DNA from: an uncultured Ignavibacteriota bacterium
GTDB lineage: Bacteria; Bacteroidota; Ignavibacteria; UBA10030; UBA8401
Assembly: GCA_903884005.1 (NCBI GenBank)
Contig: CAISDA010000033.1
Location: 62,001 to 126,000, forward strand
Direction of reading: 5' to 3'
DNA: 64,000 bases
A program made the position numbers and the translations under genes. The first letter of the stretch is position 1, and each line of letters begins with the position of its first letter. Positions 36,990 through 45,620 of this stretch are shown here, piece by piece. A model generated the notes under the pieces. It saw only the letters and a program-made list of their open reading frames with translations, was not told the DNA's origin and did no database searches.

Positions 36990-39212
36990 ATGAATCGATT
37001 CATCCGCCTCTGCACGTTCGTCATCATTCTCTCATCATGCTTGCTCCTGGCCGCTGAAAAACAAAAAACATTGTACGTCTCTCACGCCGGGAGCGACATG
37101 TGGTCCGGCACGGCGGCATCGCCAAATGCGCAGAAGACCAATGGGCCCTTCGCCACGTTCGAACGCGCCCGCGATGCAGTACGGCAAGCAAAGAGCGGCG
37201 GCTTCACAGGCACGATATCCGTCTCCGTGCGCGAAGGCGTGTATCCGGTTTCACACACGCTGACTCTCGATTCCACGCTCTCTGGCTCTGCCGAGGCGCC
37301 TATTCTATGGAGCGGATATAAACGTGAATCGGTCCGCCTCATCGGCGGCACCGCGGTCAAGGGATTTGCTCCCGTCACCGACCCCGCAGTGATCGCGAGG
37401 CTGCCTCTTGACCTCCGTACGAAGATCCTTGTTGCCGATTTGAGAGCCCAGCACATCACCGACTACGGCACGATTCCCAACGGCATGAACCTGTATTATA
37501 AAGGCAAGCACATGCCCATCGCGCGCTATCCCAACCAGGGATGGCTCACCATCGCCGATGTTCCGCAATCAGGAGATTCGGTCCTCAATCCCGGCGACAA
37601 GAAGATCATTCGCAACGGAAAATTCGCGGGCAAACACTACGGCAGATTCGGTTACAGCGGCGACAGGCCGAGCCTCTGGGCGGCGAGCGGCGACAAGTGG
37701 ATGCACGGATATTTCGAATGGGACTGGCGCGACGCGTACCAGAAGATCGCGCGCATCGATACTGCTGCGCGTGAAATTTATCCCGCGCTTCCTCACCATC
37801 ATTACGGCTACGAAAAAGATCAGCGCTATTATTTCATGAATATCCTCGAAGAGCTCGATGCGCCGGGCGAATGGTTCCTCGATGCACAGAACGGGCTCCT
37901 CTATTTTCTGCCGCCCGCACCGCTTGCAGACGGAGACGTTCTCGTGTCGGCATTGAAAGAACCGATGATCGTTTTGGCCGGCGCGTCGAACATCCAGGTC
38001 CGGAACATGACGTTCGAATGTTCGCGCACAACGGCGGTGAAAATTTCAGGCGGCACCGGCAATACACTCGCAGGCTGCACCATCCGGAACATCGGCAATG
38101 AACCTGCCGTCGTCATCGACGGCGGTACACACAACGGTGTGCAGAGCTGCGATGTGTATGATGTCGGCGCCGTCGCGATCAAAATGAGCGGAGGCGACAG
38201 GAAGACGCTCGCTCCGGGCGGCAACTTTGTCGACAATAACCACATACACGGCTACGGTATGATCACGCAGGCATTCAGCGGAGCCGTCTTCTGCGAAGGA
38301 GTGGGAAACAGGGTGGCGCATAACAAAATGCACGACGCGCCGTTCTCAGGAATTCAATATTACGGGAACGAACACGTGTTCGAATACAACGACATCTACG
38401 ACCTCGCGCACGAGTCCGGCGATGTCGGCGGCATCAACACGGGCGCCGATTATTCGGACGAGGGCACCATGATCCGGTACAATTACATCCACGACTCGCA
38501 TGCGCGCGGGCACGGAGGATTTCGGGCCGTCTATCTCGATCTGCCCGGCTCGAACACCACCATCTTCAGCAATGTTTTTTTGAACGTCGACGTTGGAGTA
38601 TTTTTCAACAGCGGCAGGGACAACCTGGTGCAGAACAACATCTTCGTCCGCTGCAATCCGTCTGTGAACATCTACATCTGGCCGCACACCGCGATCTTCA
38701 AATACGGGGGGGCTTGGCGCCTTGTGGAAAAACTGGATGAGGTCAACTACAAGAATCCGCCGTACAGCCTTCGCTATCCGAAGCTCCCGAAATATCTCGA
38801 GGGAACAGATGTGGGACTTCCACATGGCAACCGGGTCGTCAACAACATCAGCTATGGAGGGAAATGGCTCGACTTCTCGGAGACGCTCGATTTCACGAAT
38901 AACACGGTAGAGAACAACCTGGTCGCAGATACCACGCTCATGGTCGTCACCAGGGCCTGGACGGAAAACATGGACCCGTATAACATCGGCTATGCGGCCA
39001 CATACCAATTCGGCGACACCACCATGACGAAAGAACTGGAACGCTGCGGCAACGTCCTCACGAAACGTGATCCAGGCTTCGTTGACCTGAAGCACGGCAA
39101 TCTGCAACTCAAGAACACGTCGCCGGCATATACGATGGGATTCAAACGGATACCGATAGAGAAGATCGGCCTCATGCGCGACGAGTTCAGACGCACACTG
39201 CCCGAACACTGA
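36990..39212 (+). CDS. secreted right-handed beta-helix glycosidase (GH141-like)
   Basis: 740 residues with signal peptide (MNRFIRLCTFVIILSSCLLLAA). It begins TLYVSHAGSDMWSGTAASP, the usual N-terminus of parallel beta-helix CAZymes. An inserted sandwich contains RYYFMNILEELDAPGEWFLD and GLLYFLPPAPL, which I associate with the GH141 family (alpha-L-fucosidases and xylanases). Helix coils follow (NIQVRNMTFECSRTTAVKISGG, NTLAGCTIRNIGNEPAVVI, NHIHGYGMITQAFSG, NDIYDLAHESGDVGGI, NYIHDSHARGHGGF). AAAGGAACC lies upstream of the ATG. It acts outside the cytosol; fucose release is plausible but not proven. It is convergent with the heparinase-like gene. Confidence 0.8.
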   Translation: MNRFIRLCTFVIILSSCLLLAAEKQKTLYVSHAGSDMWSGTAASPNAQKTNGPFATFERARDAVRQAKSGGFTGTISVSVREGVYPVSHTLTLDSTLSGSAEAPILWSGYKRESVRLIGGTAVKGFAPVTDPAVIARLPLDLRTKILVADLRAQHITDYGTIPNGMNLYYKGKHMPIARYPNQGWLTIADVPQSGDSVLNPGDKKIIRNGKFAGKHYGRFGYSGDRPSLWAASGDKWMHGYFEWDWRDAYQKIARIDTAAREIYPALPHHHYGYEKDQRYYFMNILEELDAPGEWFLDAQNGLLYFLPPAPLADGDVLVSALKEPMIVLAGASNIQVRNMTFECSRTTAVKISGGTGNTLAGCTIRNIGNEPAVVIDGGTHNGVQSCDVYDVGAVAIKMSGGDRKTLAPGGNFVDNNHIHGYGMITQAFSGAVFCEGVGNRVAHNKMHDAPFSGIQYYGNEHVFEYNDIYDLAHESGDVGGINTGADYSDEGTMIRYNYIHDSHARGHGGFRAVYLDLPGSNTTIFSNVFLNVDVGVFFNSGRDNLVQNNIFVRCNPSVNIYIWPHTAIFKYGGAWRLVEKLDEVNYKNPPYSLRYPKLPKYLEGTDVGLPHGNRVVNNISYGGKWLDFSETLDFTNNTVENNLVADTTLMVVTRAWTENMDPYNIGYAATYQFGDTTMTKELERCGNVLTKRDPGFVDLKHGNLQLKNTSPAYTMGFKRIPIEKIGLMRDEFRRTLPEH

Positions 39213-39228
39213 GAACCATGAGGCACCA

Positions 39229-39253
39229 TGTAGGGCGAGATGGTATCTCGCCC
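39229..39253 (+). repeat. REP-like element R7
   Basis: GTAG (39230-39233) and the perfect palindrome GGGCGAGAT-GGT-ATCTCGCCC (39233-39253), in the 50 bp between two convergent genes. Confidence 0.85.
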
Positions 39254-39263
39254 ATTTTTTTTT
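39233..39263 (+). terminator. REP hairpin plus T-run acting as Rho-independent terminator
   Basis: The R7 palindrome is followed directly by A and nine T residues (39255-39263), 20 nt after the beta-helix gene stop. Structure and position fit an intrinsic terminator on the plus strand. Confidence 0.8.
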
Positions 39264-41113
39264 CACCACGCAGAGAGCGGCGTCACACGCAGTGAATAGT
39301 TCGAATCCGCCCCGGGCCATTCGGGCGCTAAGAGAATGGATACGGTCACATTTCCCGCCGCCCCCGGAATCCTGACCATCAGACGGCTCACACCGATATT
39401 TTCATTCTGCGGCTGATCCTGATGAGCAGACTCGGATGAAAAAGCCGCGTTCTCGGGCGACAGGATCTTCGCGATCATCCTCTCCCCCTTGAGCGTCAGT
39501 TCTGCTTGCTTTGCGTTAATGATCCGTATCTCCGCATCGGTCGTCATACCCCAGGCGACCTCGCAGGCTTTCGCCAAACTGAATTCATCTTGTATCAGCA
39601 CCGATCTTCGTTCATCGACAACCTTCATGCCGCGAAGCACCGACGATGCACATCCGTCATACGCGTCGGTGAGATCGATGACCGAGAACGGTTCTGCGAT
39701 GCCTTCCCGATGCTTCACAAATGTTGCAACTGCATCCTCATTCTGATTTTTTCCGTTGAGCACAGGAATATTGTGACTGGCGGACATGAGCCTGTAATAG
39801 GTATACCGCAATGTGTAGAAATATTCCGGAAGGTTATAATTATCCGATCCCAGGTCGCGCGCCCATCGCACACCCATGGCATCGAGCTCAAAATTGCCCA
39901 GATCGAGATGCGCGTGATTCACCTTATTATAGCCGGCCTTGATGCCCACCCACAATGCATTCGTATCGGTCCACGAGCTTCGCGAAAAATAGAGCGCCAC
40001 CTTTCCGTCAAAAAATTTATCCAAGGCTCTTTTCGCCGGCACACTTGTATGCGGCCTGTACCAGATCACATCATACACACTGGCCGTGCGTGTTTCGAGC
40101 TGATCGATCACAAAATTCGAAAAATCATCGTTGTTATACACGTTAGCCAAGAACATCTCGGTATGGGGAGCTTCCAGCATTGTCCATTCGTGCGCATCGG
40201 CATAATTGAGCATCAGCCCGGTCGGCCCCGCCGTGTAGATCGGGAAATAACCGGTCAAGTTCATACCCGGCAGTTGTGACAATCCAAAATCCTTCCCAAG
40301 CGCCGTCTGCAGCGCGGAAATGCCATAGGCAGTGTAATCGGTAGCGTATCCCCAATACCCCGGCCCCTCACCCCACGCGCCGTCTGGACCGTAATTTTTC
40401 AGTGCAGAGGGAAGATACTCAATCGCCTTGGTAATAATGAATGAAGCCGCGGCAGAATCGGTTTCAGCAACAGCGAGCGCGCCGATAAGCAATCCGCCGT
40501 TGCACACCTGATTCCAGTTGTGTTCGACCTTCACCCACCATCTGTTTCCCTCGTACGCCGTCATCCCCCTCTTCACCGCATGCTTCATCAACCCGGCTCT
40601 GATGAGATCACGCGTCGGCTGGTCCATGTCGTTGTAGAGCCAGTCGTAGCCGATCGCCACACCATGCGTCATTTCGGCGACGTCCAGGAAGTGCGGCGGA
40701 TTCCAGTCCCTGAAAGCGCACACGGTCCGCATGTTTGCCTCAGCAGCGTCGAAATATTTTTTCTCGCCCGTCCACCGGTAGGCAAACGCAAGGTCATACA
40801 CGCGCAGCAGACATTCCTTGCTCTTGCTGAGCAGCCGCGGCCCGATGAACTCGCGCAGGATCGGCGGCTTCACCAGATGTTTGTCTGCCGCGGCGATCAC
40901 GTCCTGCGCATACCGGTTCAGGCGGCCGTCAGTGCCGCTCATTTTTTTCAGTTCCTGCAGCCGCGCATCGGTCAGAAGAAGCCGGGGATGATTTTTCGCC
41001 AGCGTTCGTAACACACCTTCTGGTTTTAATTCCTGCGCCACTTGCAATGCGCCAGCTAATCCAATACTAAGAGTCCAGAAGAGCAGGATGATTACCTGTG
41101 AAAATATTTTCAT
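39263..41113 (-). CDS. heparinase II/III-like polysaccharide lyase (alginate lyase-type fold)
   Basis: 616 residues from the ATG at 41113, which starts a signal peptide (MKIFSQVIILLFWTLSIGLAGALQ); ATGs at 41128 and 41137 are alternatives. The N-terminal alpha/alpha toroid has HPRLLLTDARLQELKKM, AFRDWNPPHFLDVAEMTHGVAIGYDWLYNDM, WWVKVEHNWNQVCNGG and DGAWGEGPGYWGYAT. The C-terminal beta-sandwich has GIKAGYNKVNHAHLDLGNFELDAMGVRWARDLGSDNY, the classical Hep II/III segment with the NHAH pair and the Asp-rich Zn site. It would cleave uronic acid polysaccharides by beta-elimination in the periplasm. No T9SS tail is present, unlike its relative at 53357. Confidence 0.9.
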   Translation of the reverse strand: MKIFSQVIILLFWTLSIGLAGALQVAQELKPEGVLRTLAKNHPRLLLTDARLQELKKMSGTDGRLNRYAQDVIAAADKHLVKPPILREFIGPRLLSKSKECLLRVYDLAFAYRWTGEKKYFDAAEANMRTVCAFRDWNPPHFLDVAEMTHGVAIGYDWLYNDMDQPTRDLIRAGLMKHAVKRGMTAYEGNRWWVKVEHNWNQVCNGGLLIGALAVAETDSAAASFIITKAIEYLPSALKNYGPDGAWGEGPGYWGYATDYTAYGISALQTALGKDFGLSQLPGMNLTGYFPIYTAGPTGLMLNYADAHEWTMLEAPHTEMFLANVYNNDDFSNFVIDQLETRTASVYDVIWYRPHTSVPAKRALDKFFDGKVALYFSRSSWTDTNALWVGIKAGYNKVNHAHLDLGNFELDAMGVRWARDLGSDNYNLPEYFYTLRYTYYRLMSASHNIPVLNGKNQNEDAVATFVKHREGIAEPFSVIDLTDAYDGCASSVLRGMKVVDERRSVLIQDEFSLAKACEVAWGMTTDAEIRIINAKQAELTLKGERMIAKILSPENAAFSSESAHQDQPQNENIGVSRLMVRIPGAAGNVTVSILLAPEWPGADSNYSLRVTPLSAW

Positions 41114-41394
41114 ATGATCTTTTGTCATGTGATCCATACCCTGCTCTAAAATTGCCGTCTGACAATGAGCCTTTTAAGTGAGCCAATATACTACTTTATA
41201 TCGGAATATTGCCGTGGCTCACTGAAATTTATCCGGTGTTTTCTCTGAGGGTGGGTCTCTGCGAAAGATTCTGAAACGCGATGAACAGAAAACACGAGAT
41301 GAGTTGACTTGGTGCTTATGAATGTGTAGTTTGAGAATCAGGTGAACACCTCCATACTCTTACGCTCTCTTCTTACAACGTCGACCACTCATTT

Positions 41395-44300
41395 ATGATA
41401 CAAACAGGCCTCTACGAGCAACTAATAAACAAATTGATAACGTCAAAATTGAATAAATTGGACCGAAACACCTTTTTCATAAAGGAGAGTCCAATTGATA
41501 AAAGTGAGGCGGCGAGGATTTTATCCCATTACTTAGTTGACGTCATACAATTCGCTTTGAATTTAGTTACTGGAGACGATAGTGTTAGCAAGCAAATTGA
41601 ACTATCGAACAACATCATCAAATTGTTACGCGATCATTTAAACGACGCTGAATTTGAAGAAGATTTAATTGAAACTCAAGCCCGCATACTCTCTGCCATC
41701 ATCTGTACGATAGATTCAGGAATCAGTGATTTCGATAGACACCTCAAAGCAATAACTCCGTACACAAGGTTATCACAGAGTGAACTGTTTACAGGAAGCA
41801 ATGCCGGGGTTTCCCTTGAAAGTGAGATCAAAAAAGAAATACTCTCTTCCGATAAGATCTGTTTTTTGGTCTCATTCATTAAGTTTTCAGGCATCATCAT
41901 ATTTAAGGATGAGCTAACCGAATTTACGCGAAATGGTGGATATCTGCAGGTGATCACGACCTCCTATATGGGTGCGACAGATTTTAAAGCAGTCGAACTA
42001 TTATCCGAGTTAAAAAATTGTGAAATTAAAATCTCATACAATACGGACCAAGAACGATTACATGCCAAAGCATATTTGTTTTTACGGAATACTGGATTCC
42101 ATACGGGCTATATAGGTTCGTCCAATATTTCCCGATCGGCATTGACTAAAGGATTAGAATGGAACCTGAAGGTGACCACGAAAGAAGTCGGTCATATTAT
42201 TGATAAATTCCAAAAGACCTTCGAAACATACTGGCAGGGCACCGAATTTGAATTGTTTAACAAGTCCCTACACTCCGAAAAATTGAAATCGGCACTAAAC
42301 AATGAAAGATGGACCGAGAAGAATAATTCAAAGATATTCTTTGATATCACTCCCTATCCGTTTCAATATGAAATCTTAGAAAAGCTCCAAACTGAACGGA
42401 TCATCCACCACCGATACAAGAACTTAATTGTAGCGGCAACCGGAACGGGTAAAACGGTTGTTTCAGCGTTCGATTTCAAAAACTTCAGGAAAGAACACCC
42501 AACGGCAACTCTTATGTATGTCGCGCATCGGAAAGAAATTCTGCAGCAGGCAGCATCTGCTTTTCAGGGAATATTACGGGATAATAATTTTGGCGAATTG
42601 TGGGTAGATGGCATTGAACCTGAAAAATATAATTGTGTTTTTGCTTCGGTTCAAACTCTGAAGAATAGAATTGGTACGATACATCTAAGCCCGTCTTATT
42701 ATGACTTCATTATTATTGATGAAGTTCATCATATTGCGGCAAGCAGTTACCGTCCGATCTTAAATCATTTTAGTCCGAAAATTCTATTGGGTCTGACTGC
42801 GACTCCCGAAAGAATGGATAACGAAGATATATTAAAGGACTTTTCAAACACTGTTGCAGCCGAAATTCGATTACCCGAAGCATTGAACCGTCAGTTACTT
42901 TGCCCTTTTCTATATTTTGGTATTACTGATAGTATCGATCTATCGAACGTTGAATGGAAGAACGGGAGATATCTGCCTGGTGAATTGACAAAAATCTATA
43001 CACAAAACGATAAACGGGTTGGCGAAATCATTCTCAACCTTCACAACTATCTGAAAGACGTCAACGATGTCAGAGCACTCTGTTTTTGTGTAACACAGGA
43101 ACATGCTCAATATATGGCTGAAAAATTCTTACTCGCAGGAATGAAATCGGATTACCTGGTAAGTTCACGTAGCGAGTTGAGAGATGACTTACGAGAAAAA
43201 TTCCGAAACAAGGAAATTAACTATTTATTTGTTGTCGATATCTTCAATGAAGGAATTGACATACCGGAAATCGACACAGTCTTATTCCTTCGGCCAACCG
43301 AAAGTTTAACGGTCTTTCTCCAGCAGCTTGGCAGAGGATTAAGACTCGCCGAGGGAAAAGAGTCCTTGACCGTTTTGGATTTTGTCGGAAATTCGCGCCC
43401 TGAGTACGACTTTGAAGGCAAGTTTCGCGCACTCGTCGGAAAAACCAATACACCGATTCAGAAGGAAATTGAAGATAATTTTCCTCACCTCCCATTGGGT
43501 TGCACAATAATTCTGGAGAAAAAGGCAAAGAATTACATTTTAGATAATATTCACAAGGCAACCTCGATCAATATCAATCAAGTGCTTAATAAAATCCGAA
43601 ATTTCAAACACCAGACGACGTTGCCACTGACACTTAAAAATTTTTCAACATTTCACCATCTGCCTCTGGAAATCATTTATAAGAGAGAAACATGGAAAAG
43701 GCTGTGTGCAATGGCTTCTCAAATTGCCGATTATCCATCGACCCATGAAATGGAAATTTATCGGGCGATTAGTAAAAAATGGCTTTCGTGCAGTTCCATT
43801 TCATATTTCGAATTTATTCTTTCCCTGGCGAAGAAGGATTTTTCAGTAAAATTGGACACGCTCAGTGAAATGGAAAAGACAATGTGTCTCATGCTTCACT
43901 ACGATGTTTGGAAATCGGCAGGAGGTTTCGATACGCTGGAACAAAGTATTGAAGCCATAGGTGAAAACCCGACGCTGACAAGAGAGATCGTTGAATTGCT
44001 GGAAATCCTCGTCGATAAAATTGATTTTCTTGAAAGCGATACCGAACTTCCGTATTCACAACCCCTAAAAATCCATAGCCGATACACACGGGATCAAATT
44101 CTGGTTGCATTCGGGTGTAGTTCGTTTGACAAAAAATCTCCAAATCGAGAAGGGGTTGCAGAGGCAAAAGAAATTAACACAGAGCTTCTGTTTGTAGACT
44201 TAACAAAAGCTGAAAAAGACTTTTCGCCGACAACGATGTATCAAGATTATGCGATAAACGATATTCTTTTCCATTGGCAAACTCAAAACGCAACCAAACC

Positions 44301-44535
44301 TGAACGTGGAAAAGGCCTCACATACATCCATCATGTAGAGCTCGGAAAAAAAATCCTTCTGTTTGTAAGGGAACGAAAAGCAAACGAGTATGGCACAACG
44401 ATGTCGTACGTCTTTCTTGGAGAAGGCCAATTAGTTGAATATTATGGATCTAAGCCCATGAGCATCACATGGAAACTAAAGCATCCCATGCCCCCATATA
44501 TCTGGAAAGATTTTGCAAAATTGGCAGTGGGATAA
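41395..44535 (+). CDS. PLD-nuclease / SF2 helicase / DUF3427 protein, predicted DNA-processing defence factor
   Basis: 1046 residues. The N-terminal region includes a phospholipase D-like nuclease domain with HAKAY (about 223) and YIGSSNISRSAL. The helicase core has Walker A AATGTGKT (about 348), DEVHH (about 441), LTATPER and QQLGRGLRLAEG (about 643). From about 760 to the end is a DUF3427 region (GKGLTYIHHVELGKKILLFVRERKANEYGTTMSYVFLGEGQLVEYYGSKPMSITWKL). Such HKD-DEAD-DUF3427 proteins are seen in restriction and defence contexts. The gene is far more AT-rich than its surroundings (19 G+C in 41401-41460; 35 in gltB at 48481-48540), which indicates acquisition by transfer. It is a single gene with no methylase next to it, and ends 38 bp from the convergent nuclease gene. 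The 281 bp before it hold no recognised feature. Confidence 0.9.
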   Translation: MIQTGLYEQLINKLITSKLNKLDRNTFFIKESPIDKSEAARILSHYLVDVIQFALNLVTGDDSVSKQIELSNNIIKLLRDHLNDAEFEEDLIETQARILSAIICTIDSGISDFDRHLKAITPYTRLSQSELFTGSNAGVSLESEIKKEILSSDKICFLVSFIKFSGIIIFKDELTEFTRNGGYLQVITTSYMGATDFKAVELLSELKNCEIKISYNTDQERLHAKAYLFLRNTGFHTGYIGSSNISRSALTKGLEWNLKVTTKEVGHIIDKFQKTFETYWQGTEFELFNKSLHSEKLKSALNNERWTEKNNSKIFFDITPYPFQYEILEKLQTERIIHHRYKNLIVAATGTGKTVVSAFDFKNFRKEHPTATLMYVAHRKEILQQAASAFQGILRDNNFGELWVDGIEPEKYNCVFASVQTLKNRIGTIHLSPSYYDFIIIDEVHHIAASSYRPILNHFSPKILLGLTATPERMDNEDILKDFSNTVAAEIRLPEALNRQLLCPFLYFGITDSIDLSNVEWKNGRYLPGELTKIYTQNDKRVGEIILNLHNYLKDVNDVRALCFCVTQEHAQYMAEKFLLAGMKSDYLVSSRSELRDDLREKFRNKEINYLFVVDIFNEGIDIPEIDTVLFLRPTESLTVFLQQLGRGLRLAEGKESLTVLDFVGNSRPEYDFEGKFRALVGKTNTPIQKEIEDNFPHLPLGCTIILEKKAKNYILDNIHKATSININQVLNKIRNFKHQTTLPLTLKNFSTFHHLPLEIIYKRETWKRLCAMASQIADYPSTHEMEIYRAISKKWLSCSSISYFEFILSLAKKDFSVKLDTLSEMEKTMCLMLHYDVWKSAGGFDTLEQSIEAIGENPTLTREIVELLEILVDKIDFLESDTELPYSQPLKIHSRYTRDQILVAFGCSSFDKKSPNREGVAEAKEINTELLFVDLTKAEKDFSPTTMYQDYAINDILFHWQTQNATKPERGKGLTYIHHVELGKKILLFVRERKANEYGTTMSYVFLGEGQLVEYYGSKPMSITWKLKHPMPPYIWKDFAKLAVG

Positions 44536-44573
44536 TTTTTTGCAGTGGCGGGTTTAGATTCCATCCGCGATAC

Positions 44574-45356
44574 TTAATTACCTTGGCTTGTTTTCTTGCT
44601 CCTCATGTATCGGACGATGAAATGCCAATTCGAGATGATCACGTGCTTTTCCAGCTTGTCGCTGAGCTGGTCGGTGAGGGACGGAAAGAAATTTATTTTT
44701 GTCAGCGTTTCGATCGAATCGATCGGGACGATATAATCGGTGATCGACGATGACGAGGGTGTATTGGGCATCAGGAATGCGATCGCCTTGCTGCCATGCT
44801 CATCATACTGAAGGACGATTTTATAGAAGTATTTCGGCACAGATACCGCGTTCGCTGAGCCGATCGTCGTGAGAGCGTCGTTCAGAACGAGTCCGGTGAC
44901 GACATAGATTGTTTTCATTTCGACGGCCCACTCGCGCACCTGCTCCTCGAGCTTTTTCCAAATCCCCCGGTTGAATCCCGGTTCCTGCGGCGACATGTTG
45001 CTCATGTAGAATGTTTCGTCCATCGCTTCGGCATCCCATTTCATGTCTGCCGCCGGACACAGGTGTCCCTTGTCGTATCCGCTCTTCGCGTAATCAGCGG
45101 GGCTCGCGCTCCCGAGCTGCACGGCGGGATCGCTTTTAAATCTGTTGCTGCGCTTCGCCGATCCCACGGTCATGAAATCTTCGAGCTTATACGCAACCCA
45201 TTCGGCATCTTTGTACCGGTCCACATACGAAAGTGTATAGTATTTATGCTTCACAATATCGGGATTGCCCGATGCGGGAATAAAATTGATATCCTCTGCC
45301 GATACCGGGGATACTAACAGCAGACAGACAACAAACGCGAAAAATATTTTTTTCAT
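44574..45356 (-). CDS. secreted DNA/RNA non-specific endonuclease (NucA/EndA type)
   Basis: 260 residues with signal peptide (MKKIFFAFVVCLLLVSPVSA). The beta-beta-alpha-metal motif is YDKGHLCPAADM with DKGH at 95-98 (H98 base), then FYMSNMSPQEPGFNRGIWKKLE with the Mg ligand Asn and support residues, and TIYVVTGLV. Members cut DNA and RNA without sequence preference, outside the cell or in the periplasm, for nutrient scavenging or self-protection. Its base composition is like the host, not like the AT-rich neighbour. REP cluster R8 lies just upstream. Confidence 0.93.
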   Translation of the reverse strand: MKKIFFAFVVCLLLVSPVSAEDINFIPASGNPDIVKHKYYTLSYVDRYKDAEWVAYKLEDFMTVGSAKRSNRFKSDPAVQLGSASPADYAKSGYDKGHLCPAADMKWDAEAMDETFYMSNMSPQEPGFNRGIWKKLEEQVREWAVEMKTIYVVTGLVLNDALTTIGSANAVSVPKYFYKIVLQYDEHGSKAIAFLMPNTPSSSSITDYIVPIDSIETLTKINFFPSLTDQLSDKLEKHVIISNWHFIVRYMRSKKTSQGN

Positions 45357-45376
45357 ATGGTATTATTCAATTCATT

Positions 45377-45536
45377 GGGCGAGATAACATCACGCCCTAC
45401 AATGGCATCCCTGTACCAGGGCGAGAGAACATCTCGCCTTGGTCTGAAAATACTCTGTATATATGGTGCGTGTAGGACGAGCTTTAGCTCGTCCTGGTTG
45501 ATGCATTGTGCCGGGGCGAGATAAATCTCGCCCTAC
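45377..45536. repeat. REP-like cluster R8 (four hairpins, mixed orientation)
   Basis: Element a: 45377-45400, minus (CTAC foot at the right, one stem mismatch). Element b: 45416-45442, CCAGGGCGAGA / TCTCGCCTTGG, one mismatch. Element c: GTAG 45472-45475 with perfect stem GGACGAGCT-TT-AGCTCGTCC (45475-45494), plus. Element d: GGGCGAGAT-AA-ATCTCGCCC (45514-45533) with CTAC foot, minus. Two stem types, GGCGAGAT and GGACGAGCT, occur together. It lies between the nuclease and alarmone synthetase genes. Confidence 0.88.
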
Positions 45537-45620
45537 AATAGCGCCAACAGATATCGACGAACGATCGAGAGGAATCGCTCTGAAAAACATGCGGCGCAAA
45601 TACACTGACTGCGTTTACTA

